From CAZYFH01 sp965249175 (lineage in GTDB: Bacteria; Acidobacteriota; Vicinamibacteria; Vicinamibacterales; UBA8438), in the NCBI GenBank assembly GCA_965249175.1, contig OZ252227.1, forward strand, positions 3,410,001 through 3,474,000: DNA of 64,000 bases, in the 5' to 3' direction. The translations under genes were made by a program, and so were the position numbers. Under the pieces are notes generated by a model. It was not told the DNA's origin and ran no database searches. It saw nothing but the letters and a program-made list of their open reading frames with translations. Below are positions 16,697 through 25,998 of the stretch, one piece after another (within the stretch, counting starts at the first letter, position 1; each line of letters begins with the position of its first letter).

Positions 16697-17923
16697 CTAG
16701 GGCAGCGCGCCCAACGTCGCCCTGGCCTGGGCAGCCTCTGCGGAATCGGGGTCCACATCGACGACCTGCTGGAGGTACGCCTTGGCCGTCTCGGTGTCCC
16801 CCCGGTTCAGCGCGACGAGTGCGAGCTTGTAGAGCGGTTTACCCCAGTTGGGATCGACCGTTGCCGCCTTTTCGTACCAGCCGGCGGCGGCCGCGAGCTC
16901 GCCTTTGGCGAACTCCAGCTCCCCGAGGTTGTACAGATCTTCCCGCGCGGCATCCAGGCCCGACGCTGCCGCCTCTAGTTCCTCCGAGGCCGCGTCGAAA
17001 TCCCCCATGGCGAGCTTCGCGCGCGCGATGCCTGCGCGGGCATCGTCGTTGTTCGGGTCGTCCTCCAGCGCACGCTCATACGAAGCGATGGCCCCGGCAT
17101 GGTCGCCCTGTTCCGCGAGCGCGTTCCCGATGCGCACGCGAAGCAAGCCGGCCTGCGAGAGCCTTCCAAGGAGCGCGCGGTACCCGGCGATCGCGTCGTC
17201 CCACCGCTCTGCGTTGAAGGCGGTATCGGCGTCGTCGATCTCGGCTTCGAGCGCCGCGCGCGCGAGGCCGGCCCGGGCGTCGGCGTTGTTCGGGGCATCG
17301 GCCAGGGCCCGCTCATACGACGCGATGGCTGCCTGATAGGTGCGGTTGTGCCTGTGCGCATCGCCGATCCGCACATGCAATGCGGTGAAACGCGGGACCT
17401 TGGCGAGGAGCGCGTCGTACCCTGCGACCGCCTGGTCGAACTGCTGCGCGTTGAAGGCCGCGTCCGCCTGTGCCAACTCGGCCTGGACCGCTGCCGGGTC
17501 GAGACCCTCGAGCACCGATTCTCCGAGCGTCAGCTCGAGGGGGTGCCGGATCCGAATCAGCGTGAAGGCGATGGGCATGTTGCGACCCTGGGTGATCGCC
17601 CACGGGCCTTCGACCGGTGTGTAGCCCTCGGCCTCGGCCCTGAAGTTCCACTGGCCGCTGATCAGTCCGATGATGGAGAACCGTCCGTCGTCGCCGGTCG
17701 TGGTCTCGAAGCCTGCGGCCCTGAAATCCCCGGAGACGTTTTCGGCCGTGATCGTCACACCCTCCATCGTGTTGCCGTCTTCGTCGACGGCCTGCCCGAC
17801 GATCCGGCCAATCTGCGCGACCGCGGGTGCCGCCCCGACCCCGACAAGCAGGAGGGCGACGAGGATACGCGCAGAGTGGGTGGTCACGAGGTCGTGCCTG
17901 AGGTCACAAACGGTCGGCGCCAT
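16697..17923 (-). CDS. TPR protein with carboxypeptidase-regulatory domain
   Basis: 408 residues; an internal GTG start (LVTTHSARILVALLLVG) near 17887 is an alternative that begins closer to the signal peptide. After export an N-terminal beta-sandwich of the carboxypeptidase-regulatory type (GRIVGQAVDEDGNTMEGVTI, GRFSIIGLISGQWNFRAEAEGY) is followed by tandem tetratricopeptide repeats (AIASYERALADAPNNADARAGLARAA, AIASYERALEDDPNNDDAR in outline) to the C-terminus. Periplasmic scaffold. It begins 44 bases after the TonB receptor gene on the same strand; the same kind of N-terminal domain occurs in that receptor, so the two may work together in substrate handling (inference). Confidence 0.85.
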   Translation of the reverse strand: MAPTVCDLRHDLVTTHSARILVALLLVGVGAAPAVAQIGRIVGQAVDEDGNTMEGVTITAENVSGDFRAAGFETTTGDDGRFSIIGLISGQWNFRAEAEGYTPVEGPWAITQGRNMPIAFTLIRIRHPLELTLGESVLEGLDPAAVQAELAQADAAFNAQQFDQAVAGYDALLAKVPRFTALHVRIGDAHRHNRTYQAAIASYERALADAPNNADARAGLARAALEAEIDDADTAFNAERWDDAIAGYRALLGRLSQAGLLRVRIGNALAEQGDHAGAIASYERALEDDPNNDDARAGIARAKLAMGDFDAASEELEAAASGLDAAREDLYNLGELEFAKGELAAAAGWYEKAATVDPNWGKPLYKLALVALNRGDTETAKAYLQQVVDVDPDSAEAAQARATLGALP

Positions 17924-17967
17924 GAGTGGTCCGGGAAAGACGTGAGCATTCTAACGTTCTCTCAGTA

Positions 17968-20418
17968 TCAGAAACGCAAGCGAAAACCGAACGTCGGGAT
18001 GCGCGGGAACCCTTGTGAGGCAACCTCGAAGAGTCGCGGCATGTTCGAGCCGGGATCATGTACGAGCCGGGGTTCCAGCTCGACCGGGTTGTCGCGGCCC
18101 AGAAGATTGAGGACCTCGATGTAGAGCGACCACCGTCCGGTGGCACCCCCACGCTGGTACGTGGCCCTCAGATCGACCCGCGCATAGTGTGGCAGCCGCC
18201 CTGAGTTGAGGTTCTCGACGCCGCTGTAATCAACCGTGTAGATCAGATTCCCGTGCACGTCGGTCGCGGGCACGAGGATTCCCCGTCCGTCCTCCACGGC
18301 GGAGACCCGCAGTCCGACCGGTGCCGTGTGTGGAAAGCCGCTGGCGATCCGGGCGGTGGCAGCCAGGTCCCACCGGCTGGTGAGCCGGTAGCGACCAACG
18401 GCGTTAAACGCGTGACGGCGGTCGTACTCGAACGCGTAGCGCCGCCCGTAGCTCTCCCGGTGCGCTCGACCCCAGGCGTAGGATAGCCACCCCGTCAGCG
18501 GTGCTGAGAAGTTCGTGTGGTGGAGGAAGACGTCGAACCCGTACGCCTCACCGCGAGCGTCGTTCGTGGGGTTGCTCGTGATGCGTCGCGCCGTGGGGAT
18601 GCTGCCCTGCAGCTCCGTCGGGAAGTCGTATCGGGAGATACGGTCGAGCCGCGCGGCCTCCGTCTCGAGCCGACCGACAAGCAAATCAGCGAACCGCTTG
18701 TAGTAGCCCTCGACACGAGCTGTCACGTCGGCGCCCAGGTCCTGCTCCACGCCGACCACGACATGTGTGGCCTTCTCGTGGAGGAGCTGCAACTCACGGG
18801 CGGCCGAGAGGTCGATGAAATAGTCGGACTGGGCCAGTTTCTCGTAGCCCGGACTCTGCGTGTACAGCCCGACCGCGGCACGCATGCGCGCGCCCCCGCC
18901 GAGTGCGTAGCTCGCGGCGAGGCGCGGCGAAACGGTCACGCCCCCGTTGACAGTGCTCCAATCCACGCGCACCCCAGGTTCGACCGATAGCCGAGCGGAC
19001 GGCGCATACATGTCCTGCACCCAGACGCCGCCACGGGTGCCGTTCAGCGATGAGTCGAGCGCGTCTGGTAGACCCGCGCCTCCAAGGACGCTCGATCCGT
19101 TGGCCTCGCTCTCGTTACGATCACCGCTGATCGTGAACCGCACACCGGTGTTCAAGTGATGGAGCTCGAGACCGCCGCTGATGAGGTGTTCCGGCGACGC
19201 TTCGACCGTGAGCTCCTGACGCACGGAAATGTCTTCCACGCTGACCAGTCGGTCGAAGCTGATCGTGGCGAGCCCGAACGCCACGTCGTCGGCAGGGGCG
19301 TTCGAGCGTTTTGCGTCCGCGCGTAGCGTGCCGTCGAAGTCGAACAACTCGCGATTGCGATACCAGGACACGATTGTCGTCGACGTGCCTTGAGAGCCGA
19401 GCACCGCGTCGAAGCGCACCGACGCCAGATCGTTGCGCACGTCAGACCCGAACGCGGCGCGTTCGCCGGGACGGTCCCCGTCGATAGTGAGGTCCGCGTC
19501 CTCGACGCTGCCCAGGCCCATCAGCGTGAGTCGATGGCCTGGACCGACATCCCAACCCGCCTGCAGCTGAAGGTCGGCGAACGACGGGAATTTCTGATCT
19601 TGAAGACGGCCGGCAATCAGGTCGTAATACGTGCGGCGTGCACTGAAGATCCACGTGCCGGTGCCCCAACCAGGCGTCGCGCCCTCCAGCACGACGTTGC
19701 CGTCAGTGACGCTGAGCGCGGTGGCCCCTTGAAAGTCCCGGCGACCTGGACGGTTATCGACAACCAGGAGCGAGGACAGACGGTCGCCGTATGCGACGCC
19801 AAATCCTCCGGCTGTGAGGTGGAAGTTGGCGACGGTCTCGGGATTGAACGCGCTCGTAATCCCGAAGAGGCGATACGGGTTATGAATCTCGACCCCGTCC
19901 ATCACGGTGAGGTTCTGGTCCGGCGTACCACCCCGCACCGCGAGACGGCTGCCGAAATCGTCCGTCGAGGCCACACCCGGCAGCGTGTCGAGCGTCCGGA
20001 ACACGTTGTCGATGCTGCCCGCGACCTGAAAGATCTCCTGGGAGGAAATCGGATTGGACGAAGGTCGCTCCTGCGTCACGGTCTCCGATACGACCTCTAT
20101 GGTCTCGGCGAACGCGTTCGGAAACAGCCGGACCTCGAGGTCCTGACCCTCGACCGTCAGCGTCGTCTCCAAGTAGCCGTCTGCCCGAAACCTCAGCGTC
20201 GTTTCTCCTTCACGCATCCGGACAGAGAATCGCCCGTTCGGGCCAGTCGCGACCGCCTCCTGCTGACTTTCGACCCGGACGTCAGGGATGGGTACCGCGG
20301 AAGCGCCGTCGACGACGACGCCCGTGACCGTGCTCGAGTCCTGGGCCGCGGCGAACGATGACCACGACAGCAGGACCCAGATCACAAGAACGGGTGTGTG
20401 GCAAACGCTTCGTGGCAC
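17968..20418 (-). CDS. TonB-dependent outer-membrane receptor
   Basis: 816 residues from GTG 20418. Signal peptide, then a carboxypeptidase-regulatory-like domain (VTGVVVDGASAVPIPDVRV), then the plug domain (VFRTLDTLPGVASTDDFGSRLAVRGG and LTVMDGVEIHNPYRLFG), and a long beta-barrel ending in a terminal aromatic (FGFRLRF). No TonB box could be singled out. Such receptors import bulky ligands such as metal chelates or sugars. It starts 31 bases downstream of a PQQ dehydrogenase gene with a lanthanide-type active site, and precedes the TPR gene; the three are probably one transcript. Ligand unknown. Confidence 0.9.
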   Translation of the reverse strand: MPRSVCHTPVLVIWVLLSWSSFAAAQDSSTVTGVVVDGASAVPIPDVRVESQQEAVATGPNGRFSVRMREGETTLRFRADGYLETTLTVEGQDLEVRLFPNAFAETIEVVSETVTQERPSSNPISSQEIFQVAGSIDNVFRTLDTLPGVASTDDFGSRLAVRGGTPDQNLTVMDGVEIHNPYRLFGITSAFNPETVANFHLTAGGFGVAYGDRLSSLLVVDNRPGRRDFQGATALSVTDGNVVLEGATPGWGTGTWIFSARRTYYDLIAGRLQDQKFPSFADLQLQAGWDVGPGHRLTLMGLGSVEDADLTIDGDRPGERAAFGSDVRNDLASVRFDAVLGSQGTSTTIVSWYRNRELFDFDGTLRADAKRSNAPADDVAFGLATISFDRLVSVEDISVRQELTVEASPEHLISGGLELHHLNTGVRFTISGDRNESEANGSSVLGGAGLPDALDSSLNGTRGGVWVQDMYAPSARLSVEPGVRVDWSTVNGGVTVSPRLAASYALGGGARMRAAVGLYTQSPGYEKLAQSDYFIDLSAARELQLLHEKATHVVVGVEQDLGADVTARVEGYYKRFADLLVGRLETEAARLDRISRYDFPTELQGSIPTARRITSNPTNDARGEAYGFDVFLHHTNFSAPLTGWLSYAWGRAHRESYGRRYAFEYDRRHAFNAVGRYRLTSRWDLAATARIASGFPHTAPVGLRVSAVEDGRGILVPATDVHGNLIYTVDYSGVENLNSGRLPHYARVDLRATYQRGGATGRWSLYIEVLNLLGRDNPVELEPRLVHDPGSNMPRLFEVASQGFPRIPTFGFRLRF

Positions 20419-20449
20419 GCTACTGGCACAAGACGACGGCCCGCCCCTG

Positions 20450-22138
20450 CTACTCGGTCATCAGGGCGAACGTCCACACCGAGCCGCCGGTCGGCACCTT
20501 ACCGGCCGCATAACGGTTGGCGAGAAACCCTCCGAGCCCAGAGGCAACGGTCACGTATTGCCGGTCGTCGTGCGTGTACGTGATCGCCGTCGCGTTGATG
20601 CTCGACCCGGTCTGGAACTGCCACAACGTCTCGCCGGTCGCGCCATCGAGCGCGACGAATTCTCCGGTCAGCTTACCGGTGAACACGAGCCCGCCGCCGG
20701 TTGCCAGCATCCCCGCGGCGCTCGGAAAGTCGGTCAACGGGACCTCCCATCGCTTCTCGCCGGTGAGCGGGTTCATGGCCACGAAATGCCCGAGCAGATC
20801 GCCCGGCTCGACCGCCGGGAACCGGTTGTTGACGCCGGTGGAGTTACCACCGATCACCTGTTCTTCGTCTGCGGGCGGCGCGAGCTTCTGGATGCGCGGC
20901 ACATGCCACGCGTTCACGTAGACGAGACCGCTGGTCGGGTTGAACGCGATCGGCACGGCGTTCGTGCCCCGTGACGGGTAGATGTGCACCTCCTCGCCGG
21001 CCAGGAAGTCGCGGTAGAGGTCGGTCAACACCGGGCGCCCCGTGGCCAGATCGATATGGGTCGCCCAGTTGACGAAGACGTAGGGATGCGCCGCGATGAG
21101 GGTGCAGTTGGTCCGATCCAGCACATACAGGAACCCGTTCTTGTTGGCCTGGATCATCACCTTGCGCAGCTGGCCATCGATCTCGATATCTGCCAGCACG
21201 TGCTCGTCCGTTCCGTCCACGTCGTATACGTCGTTGGGCGTGTACTGGTAGTAGCAGGCGATGTCACCGGTCGTCGGCCGGATCGCGATCACGCTCGAGG
21301 TATACAGACTGTCCAGCGCCCCGCGGGGTGCGGGATCATACGGCTCGGCATTACCGGTGCCCCAGTAGACGAGGTCCAGCTCGGGGTCGTAGGACCCGGA
21401 GCGCCAGGTCGGCCCGCCGCCATACTTCCAGGCGTCGCTGTCGGAGGGCCAGGTCTCGGAGCCCGGCTCGCCCGGAGCCGGGATGGTGTATCGGCGCCAC
21501 AGCTTCGTTCCGGTGTCCGGGTCCCAGCCGTCGAGGAACCCACGCGTCGTCGACTCACCTCCGGACATCCCTGAAATCACCACGCCGTTCGCCACGATCG
21601 GCGCGCCAGTCGCATAGTAGCCTTCTGCCTTGTCGGCGAAGCGCTGGTTCCACAGCTCCTCGCCGGTTGCCATGTCGAGGGCGAGCAGGTGGTTGTCGAG
21701 TGTCACGCGAAACAGCGTGCCGTCATAGATCGTCGGGGCACCGCGATTGAACGGCGCGCGCCGTGTCTCCGGTTCGAGCTCCACCGGCGTGCGCCAGATC
21801 TGCCTCCCGGTCGCCACGTCGATCGCAAACGTCCAGCGCCCGTTGATCACATACATGACCCCGTCGTAGACTACCGGCGCCGCCAGCTCACCGGACTCGT
21901 TCATCAGGCTCGTGTTCCAGATGGGGACGAGACGCGCGACGGTCGACCGGTTGATGTCCGCGAGCGGGCTGTAGCTCGTCCGGTCGTACCCCATGCTCTG
22001 GGTGATGACGGTCTCCGGCGTCGCCGCGTCGTTGACCAGCTCGTCGGTCGTCTGGGCGTTTCCCGTTCCCCCTGCCAGAAGCGCCAGAAGGACCGGAGAC
22101 AGCCTGGTGAAGCGACGCCGGGCATGGGAGTGTGACAT
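20450..22138 (-). CDS. PQQ-dependent alcohol-dehydrogenase-type quinoprotein with lanthanide-type Asp
   Basis: 562 residues from ATG 22138 (GAGGAGCGCTG upstream). Signal peptide, then an eight-bladed quinoprotein propeller of the methanol/ethanol dehydrogenase group. Expected metal and PQQ ligands are E195 (SGGES), N263 (WGTGN), the catalytic D306 and D308 in PNDVYDVDG. The Asp two residues after the catalytic Asp is the feature that separates lanthanide-dependent XoxF-type enzymes from calcium MxaF types, which have Ala there. The vicinal Cys-Cys pair of these enzymes is absent (RRAPFNRG at that place) and there is no C-terminal cytochrome c domain, so electrons must pass to a separate carrier. 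Periplasmic. Substrate unknown. Confidence 0.85.
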   Translation of the reverse strand: MSHSHARRRFTRLSPVLLALLAGGTGNAQTTDELVNDAATPETVITQSMGYDRTSYSPLADINRSTVARLVPIWNTSLMNESGELAAPVVYDGVMYVINGRWTFAIDVATGRQIWRTPVELEPETRRAPFNRGAPTIYDGTLFRVTLDNHLLALDMATGEELWNQRFADKAEGYYATGAPIVANGVVISGMSGGESTTRGFLDGWDPDTGTKLWRRYTIPAPGEPGSETWPSDSDAWKYGGGPTWRSGSYDPELDLVYWGTGNAEPYDPAPRGALDSLYTSSVIAIRPTTGDIACYYQYTPNDVYDVDGTDEHVLADIEIDGQLRKVMIQANKNGFLYVLDRTNCTLIAAHPYVFVNWATHIDLATGRPVLTDLYRDFLAGEEVHIYPSRGTNAVPIAFNPTSGLVYVNAWHVPRIQKLAPPADEEQVIGGNSTGVNNRFPAVEPGDLLGHFVAMNPLTGEKRWEVPLTDFPSAAGMLATGGGLVFTGKLTGEFVALDGATGETLWQFQTGSSINATAITYTHDDRQYVTVASGLGGFLANRYAAGKVPTGGSVWTFALMTE

Positions 22139-22259
22139 CAGCGCTCCTCGTCTCGCGTGTCGGCCATGATATGACGATCGTAGGACGAGCGACGCCTTTG
22201 CCCGAACGAGAGCTATCATCTTCACTTGTGGCGCCAGCTAGCCCAGTCAGGGGAACCCA

Positions 22260-24236
22260 ATGAGACTCTCGACAACGCTGCTCGTCTGTGTCGCCGCGTG
22301 TGTCCTTGCAACGCTGCCCGCCCCGGCATCTGCCCAATACGGCGCCGCCGACGGCGAATGGCGCGCCTACGGGGGCGACCAGGGCGGAACGAAATACTCA
22401 CCGCTGGACGAGATCGACGCGACAAACTTCGACGCGCTCCAGATCGCGTGGCGCTGGCAGTCGCCCGACGCCGCGATCGACCTCGGCGCGCTGCAAGACG
22501 AACGAACGGGCGTCTCCATCAGGGGACTCCAGGCGACCCCGCTCATGGTCGGCGGCACGCTGTATATCTCGACCGCGATGTATCAGGCGGCGGCAATCGA
22601 CGCCGCGACGGGCGAGACGCTCTGGGTGTACGACCCTCGGGTGTATGAGGCTGGGCAGCCAACGCACGGCTACGGGTCACGCGGCCTCGCCTACTGGACC
22701 GACGGACAGGACGAGCGCATCTTCTGGGGCACGAGCGAGGGCTATCTGCACGCCGTCGACGCCAGGACGGGCGAGCCGCCGCGGGACTTCGGGGACAACG
22801 GCCGCGTCGATCTCACGGACGGTATCCCCCGGGCCGACCGTGGGGACACGAACTATCAGGGGCGCAACCTGCTCGGCGTCAAGTCACCGCCGGTCGTCCT
22901 CCGCGATATCGTCGTCGCACCGACGATCATCTCCGACTTCGTCGTCCGCAAGGAGGCCCCGCCCGGCTGGCTGAAGGGCATCGATGCCCGCACCGGAGAC
23001 ACCCGGTGGATCTTCCGCACGGTGCCGCAGGCAGACGACTTCGGCGCGAACACCTGGCTGAACGAATCGTGGCGCTATTCGGGCAACGTCAACGTCTGGC
23101 CGCCGATGAGCGCCGACCCCGAGACGGGTTATCTCTTCCTCCCGACCGGTACACCGACCAGCGACTACTACGGCGGGCACCGTCCGGGTGACAACCTCTT
23201 TGCCGAGAGCCTGGTCGCGGTCGACATCGAGACTGGCCAGCGGATGTGGCACTTCCAGGCAGTGCATCACGGCGTGTGGGACTTCGACTTCCCCGCCGCG
23301 CCAAACCTGATCGACATCACGGTCGATGGTCGGCCGATTAAGGCGATCGCGCAGGTGAGCAAGCAGGGGTTCACCTATGTCTTCGACCGCGTGACCGGCG
23401 ACCCGGTGTGGCCGATCGAAGAGCGTCCCGTCGAGACCGACACCGACCTCGAAGGCGAGGTGCTCTCGCCGACCCAGCCCTTCCCCACAAAGCCGCCGCC
23501 GTTCGAGTATCAAGGCATGAGCATCGACGACCTGGTCGACTTCACGCCGGAGATCCGGGCGCTGGCGATCGAGGCCGTCAAGGACTTCCGGCTCGGGCCG
23601 CTCTTCACCCCGCCGATGCTGAGCGTGGACGGCGGCCTGCAGGGGACGATTCAACGACCGAACATCGCCGGCGGCGCGAGCTGGAGCGGTGCGGCGGTCG
23701 ACCCCGAGACGGGATTCCTCTATGTCCCCTCCGAGAACCGCTTCTCGGTGCTCAAGTACTACACACCCGACCCCGCCGAAGGTGGCAACTTGCGCTTCAC
23801 CCAGGCCGACTTCGACAGCGGCACCCAGCCGCTGATGCCGCAGGGGCTGCCGCTGCTCAAGCCGCCGTACTCGCGGATGACGGCCATCGATCTCAACGAG
23901 GGGGATCACGCCTGGATGCAGCCGAACGGCGACGGCGACCGGTATCGCAACCATCCGCGGCTGCGCGACCTCGATCTGCCGCCGCTGGGCGGCGAGGGAC
24001 ATGCCGGACCGCTGCTGACCAAGACGCTGCTGATCAGCGCACTGTCAGCGGGCGGCTCCGATCGAGGGCCCCGGCTCGTCGCACGCGACAAGGCGAGCGG
24101 CGTGATCGTCGGGTCGTTCGATCTCCCGGCGGGCGCGATCGGTACGCCGATGACCTACCTCGATGGCGGGCGGCAGTTCATCGCGCTGACGATCGGCGGC
24201 GACGTGCCGGAGCTGATCGCGCTGCGTCTGCCGTAG
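22260..24236 (+). CDS. Soluble PQQ-dependent dehydrogenase, glucose-dehydrogenase-like
   Basis: 658 residues with signal peptide (ends near APASAQ). Quinoprotein propeller of the membrane glucose dehydrogenase/quinate dehydrogenase group but without the N-terminal membrane helices. Key features: WRAYGGDQGGTKYSPL at the start, GLAYW, TGTPTSDYYGGHRPGDNL, and HHGVWDFD with D341 as expected catalytic base, then PTKPPPFEYQG and a final AIDLNEGDHAW blade. Periplasmic oxidation of a sugar or alcohol with electrons to quinone. GGGGAAC precedes the ATG. A possible -10 (TATCAT, 22214-22219) lies in the gap to the divergent quinoprotein gene. Confidence 0.9.
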   Translation: MRLSTTLLVCVAACVLATLPAPASAQYGAADGEWRAYGGDQGGTKYSPLDEIDATNFDALQIAWRWQSPDAAIDLGALQDERTGVSIRGLQATPLMVGGTLYISTAMYQAAAIDAATGETLWVYDPRVYEAGQPTHGYGSRGLAYWTDGQDERIFWGTSEGYLHAVDARTGEPPRDFGDNGRVDLTDGIPRADRGDTNYQGRNLLGVKSPPVVLRDIVVAPTIISDFVVRKEAPPGWLKGIDARTGDTRWIFRTVPQADDFGANTWLNESWRYSGNVNVWPPMSADPETGYLFLPTGTPTSDYYGGHRPGDNLFAESLVAVDIETGQRMWHFQAVHHGVWDFDFPAAPNLIDITVDGRPIKAIAQVSKQGFTYVFDRVTGDPVWPIEERPVETDTDLEGEVLSPTQPFPTKPPPFEYQGMSIDDLVDFTPEIRALAIEAVKDFRLGPLFTPPMLSVDGGLQGTIQRPNIAGGASWSGAAVDPETGFLYVPSENRFSVLKYYTPDPAEGGNLRFTQADFDSGTQPLMPQGLPLLKPPYSRMTAIDLNEGDHAWMQPNGDGDRYRNHPRLRDLDLPPLGGEGHAGPLLTKTLLISALSAGGSDRGPRLVARDKASGVIVGSFDLPAGAIGTPMTYLDGGRQFIALTIGGDVPELIALRLP

Positions 24237-24338
24237 TGGGATCCGGCGCGGCCACGAGGGACAATGTCCGCGCTGCCCACCACACGGCGTCGCGCCACTT
24301 GCCAGCCGATGCGCCTAACGGTGACACCGGTGTAGTAT

Positions 24339-24350
24339 GTTGTACACAAC
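24339..24350 (+). promoter_or_regulatory. Candidate operator of RHH/ParE pair
   Basis: Inverted repeat GTTGT-AC-ACAAC directly behind a TAGTAT (24333-24338) that could be the -10 box, 12 bases before the antitoxin ATG. Ribbon-helix-helix antitoxins usually repress by binding such short palindromes. Confidence 0.45.
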
Positions 24351-24362
24351 GTCACACACGAG

Positions 24363-24623
24363 ATGAACACAACGCTCTCGCTCCGCATCGATGGGAACAC
24401 CAAAAAGCGCCTCGAAGCGCTGGCGAAGCGATCGCGACGCTCGAAGTCGTTCCTCGCGGCGGAAGCCATCGCCTCCTACGTGGAGGCGGAGAGCTGGCAG
24501 CTCGACGAGATCGAGGCCGGTCTCGGCGACCTCGAAGGGGGGCGGACCATCCGCCACGATGCCGTGGCCGGCTGGCTACGTTCGTGGGGCGGTAAGCGCG
24601 AGCGGAAGAAGCCTGCCGGGTGA
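24363..24623 (+). CDS. Ribbon-helix-helix antitoxin (CopG/ParD type)
   Basis: 86 residues. The N-terminus MNTTLSLRIDGNTKKRLEAL followed by SRRSKSFLAAEAIASYVE is a standard RHH DNA-binding fold, the strand pairing into a dimer. The C-terminal half (WQLDEIEAGLGDLEGG) would cover the toxin. The stop codon overlaps the start of the ParE-like gene (GTGA). An inverted repeat just upstream is a likely autoregulatory site. Confidence 0.85.
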   Translation: MNTTLSLRIDGNTKKRLEALAKRSRRSKSFLAAEAIASYVEAESWQLDEIEAGLGDLEGGRTIRHDAVAGWLRSWGGKRERKKPAG

Positions 24624-24904
24624 CCATCGTCTGGTCGGCGCGGGCAGTGCGTCACCTCGCCCACCTGCGTGCCTACATCGCTAGGGACCGACCCGAGGCG
24701 GCCCACGAGGTCGCGGGCACGATACTCAGCAGCGTGGCGCTGCTCGCCGAGCAGCCTGGTCTCGGGCGAGCGGGACGCGTGCCGGGGACGCGCGAATTAG
24801 TGATCCCGGACACGCCGTATCTGGTCCCGTATCGCGTCCGCGACGACCGACTCGAGATCATCGCGGTCTTTGACGGCCGCCAGCGGTGGCCCGACGAGTT
24901 GTGA
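24620..24904 (+). CDS. parE: ParE/RelE-family toxin
   Basis: 94 residues from GTG 24620, overlapping the antitoxin stop by four bases. The pattern WSARAVRHLAHLRAYIARD, PGLGRAGRVPGTRELVI, YLVPYRVRDDRLEIIAVFDGRQRWP is the compact RelE/ParE fold; the final R-x-x-W-P is characteristic. Family members poison gyrase (ParE) or cleave mRNA on ribosomes (RelE); sequence features favour ParE/YoeB-like but do not settle it. Complete and probably functional. Confidence 0.88.
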   Translation: MTIVWSARAVRHLAHLRAYIARDRPEAAHEVAGTILSSVALLAEQPGLGRAGRVPGTRELVIPDTPYLVPYRVRDDRLEIIAVFDGRQRWPDEL

Positions 24905-24932
24905 CCAACCCGCGCGTCGCGAACCGGCTTCC

Positions 24933-25949
24933 CTACCGCGCCACCGCCTCCTTAGCATCGTCGGCTCGGCCGCCGGTGAGAATACCGATCATCCCTTCGT
25001 TGCCTTCGTGGCAGGCGTACTCGTACATCACGTCGTTCAACGACGTGAAGGGATAGGCCACCGTCCATGGCCGGGTATACATCTGCGGGTCGTTGACCTC
25101 GACCTCGTATTCGAGCGAGTCGGGGCCGGTGCGCGTGTAGCGCTCGATGAGCGTCATGTCCTCACCCGAGCCATCGTAGGAGTTGAACACCGACCACGGC
25201 TGGAGCGCGCTGACGCGGTGATCGATGTTGGTGGTCTCCACCACCAACGTGTCGCCCTCGAAATGCCCGCGCGAGATGCCGTTCCACTGGCCGATGTTCG
25301 CCGAGACCGACCCACGACCGTCCAGCGGGATGACGCGCACCTCGTGCACCTGCTCGATCAGCATGACGACCCAGTCGGGCGTCTGGAACACCTGTACGTT
25401 GTTGTTGTAGGAGCGCGGGAACATGGCGTTTGGCATGCCGCCGCGCGTCACGCACCGCTCCCAGATGTGCCGGTCCTCCCACGTGTCGTCGCCACGCGGC
25501 TGACTGATCCGCGCCTTTTGTCCGGCGGGCGTCAGCGGTGGAAACCGGCCATCCGAGGGTTCCACCAACATCGACGTCCGGTTCGACCGCGCACCCCGCT
25601 CCATCCAGAAGTTGTTGTAGGCGCCGACGTTGCCACCGGCCTGGGTTCGCTGGGCCTGCGCGCGTGCGAGCTCGTCGTTCCGGGCCTCGGTTTGGCCGCG
25701 AATCTGGGCGACTTCCTCGTCGCTCAGCGTCTCTCTGCCCTCAAACTGGTCGGGGCGCTCCATCGGGGTGGCCCCGGACGAATGCCAGATCCCCTGCAGG
25801 TCCGGGTCGCCCCACGGCGTGGCCGCGACGGCTGCGTTCCGGCCAGTCGTGTCGCTCGCGGACTGGGCCGCGACGGTCGTCACCGACACGACCGCAATGC
25901 CGAACGCCAGCACGGGCACTGCGAAAAGACGGAGCCTTGGATAGCTCAT
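24933..25949 (-). CDS. Secreted YACHEG-family protein 1
   Basis: 338 residues from ATG 25949, which has GGAGG seven bases upstream. Signal peptide, then a series of motifs shared with three other genes in this window (47105, 52525, 60521): PWGDPDLQGIW, LSDEEVAQ, NNFWMERG, ERCV, NNNVQVFQTPDWVV, VHEVRVIPLDGR, SRGHFEGDTLVVETTN, IERYTRTGPDSLEYEVEVND, and the C-terminal YEYACHEGNEGM with GGRA. I do not know a named function for this family. The paired invariant Cys residues (ERC and YAC) could form a disulfide. It begins 49 bases after the DUF1552 gene of cluster C on the same strand and so is probably its last gene. Confidence 0.85.
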   Translation of the reverse strand: MSYPRLRLFAVPVLAFGIAVVSVTTVAAQSASDTTGRNAAVAATPWGDPDLQGIWHSSGATPMERPDQFEGRETLSDEEVAQIRGQTEARNDELARAQAQRTQAGGNVGAYNNFWMERGARSNRTSMLVEPSDGRFPPLTPAGQKARISQPRGDDTWEDRHIWERCVTRGGMPNAMFPRSYNNNVQVFQTPDWVVMLIEQVHEVRVIPLDGRGSVSANIGQWNGISRGHFEGDTLVVETTNIDHRVSALQPWSVFNSYDGSGEDMTLIERYTRTGPDSLEYEVEVNDPQMYTRPWTVAYPFTSLNDVMYEYACHEGNEGMIGILTGGRADDAKEAVAR

Positions 25950-25998
25950 CTGCATCCTCCCTCGAGACCAAAGATATGCGGTAGTGTCACTGATTCTC

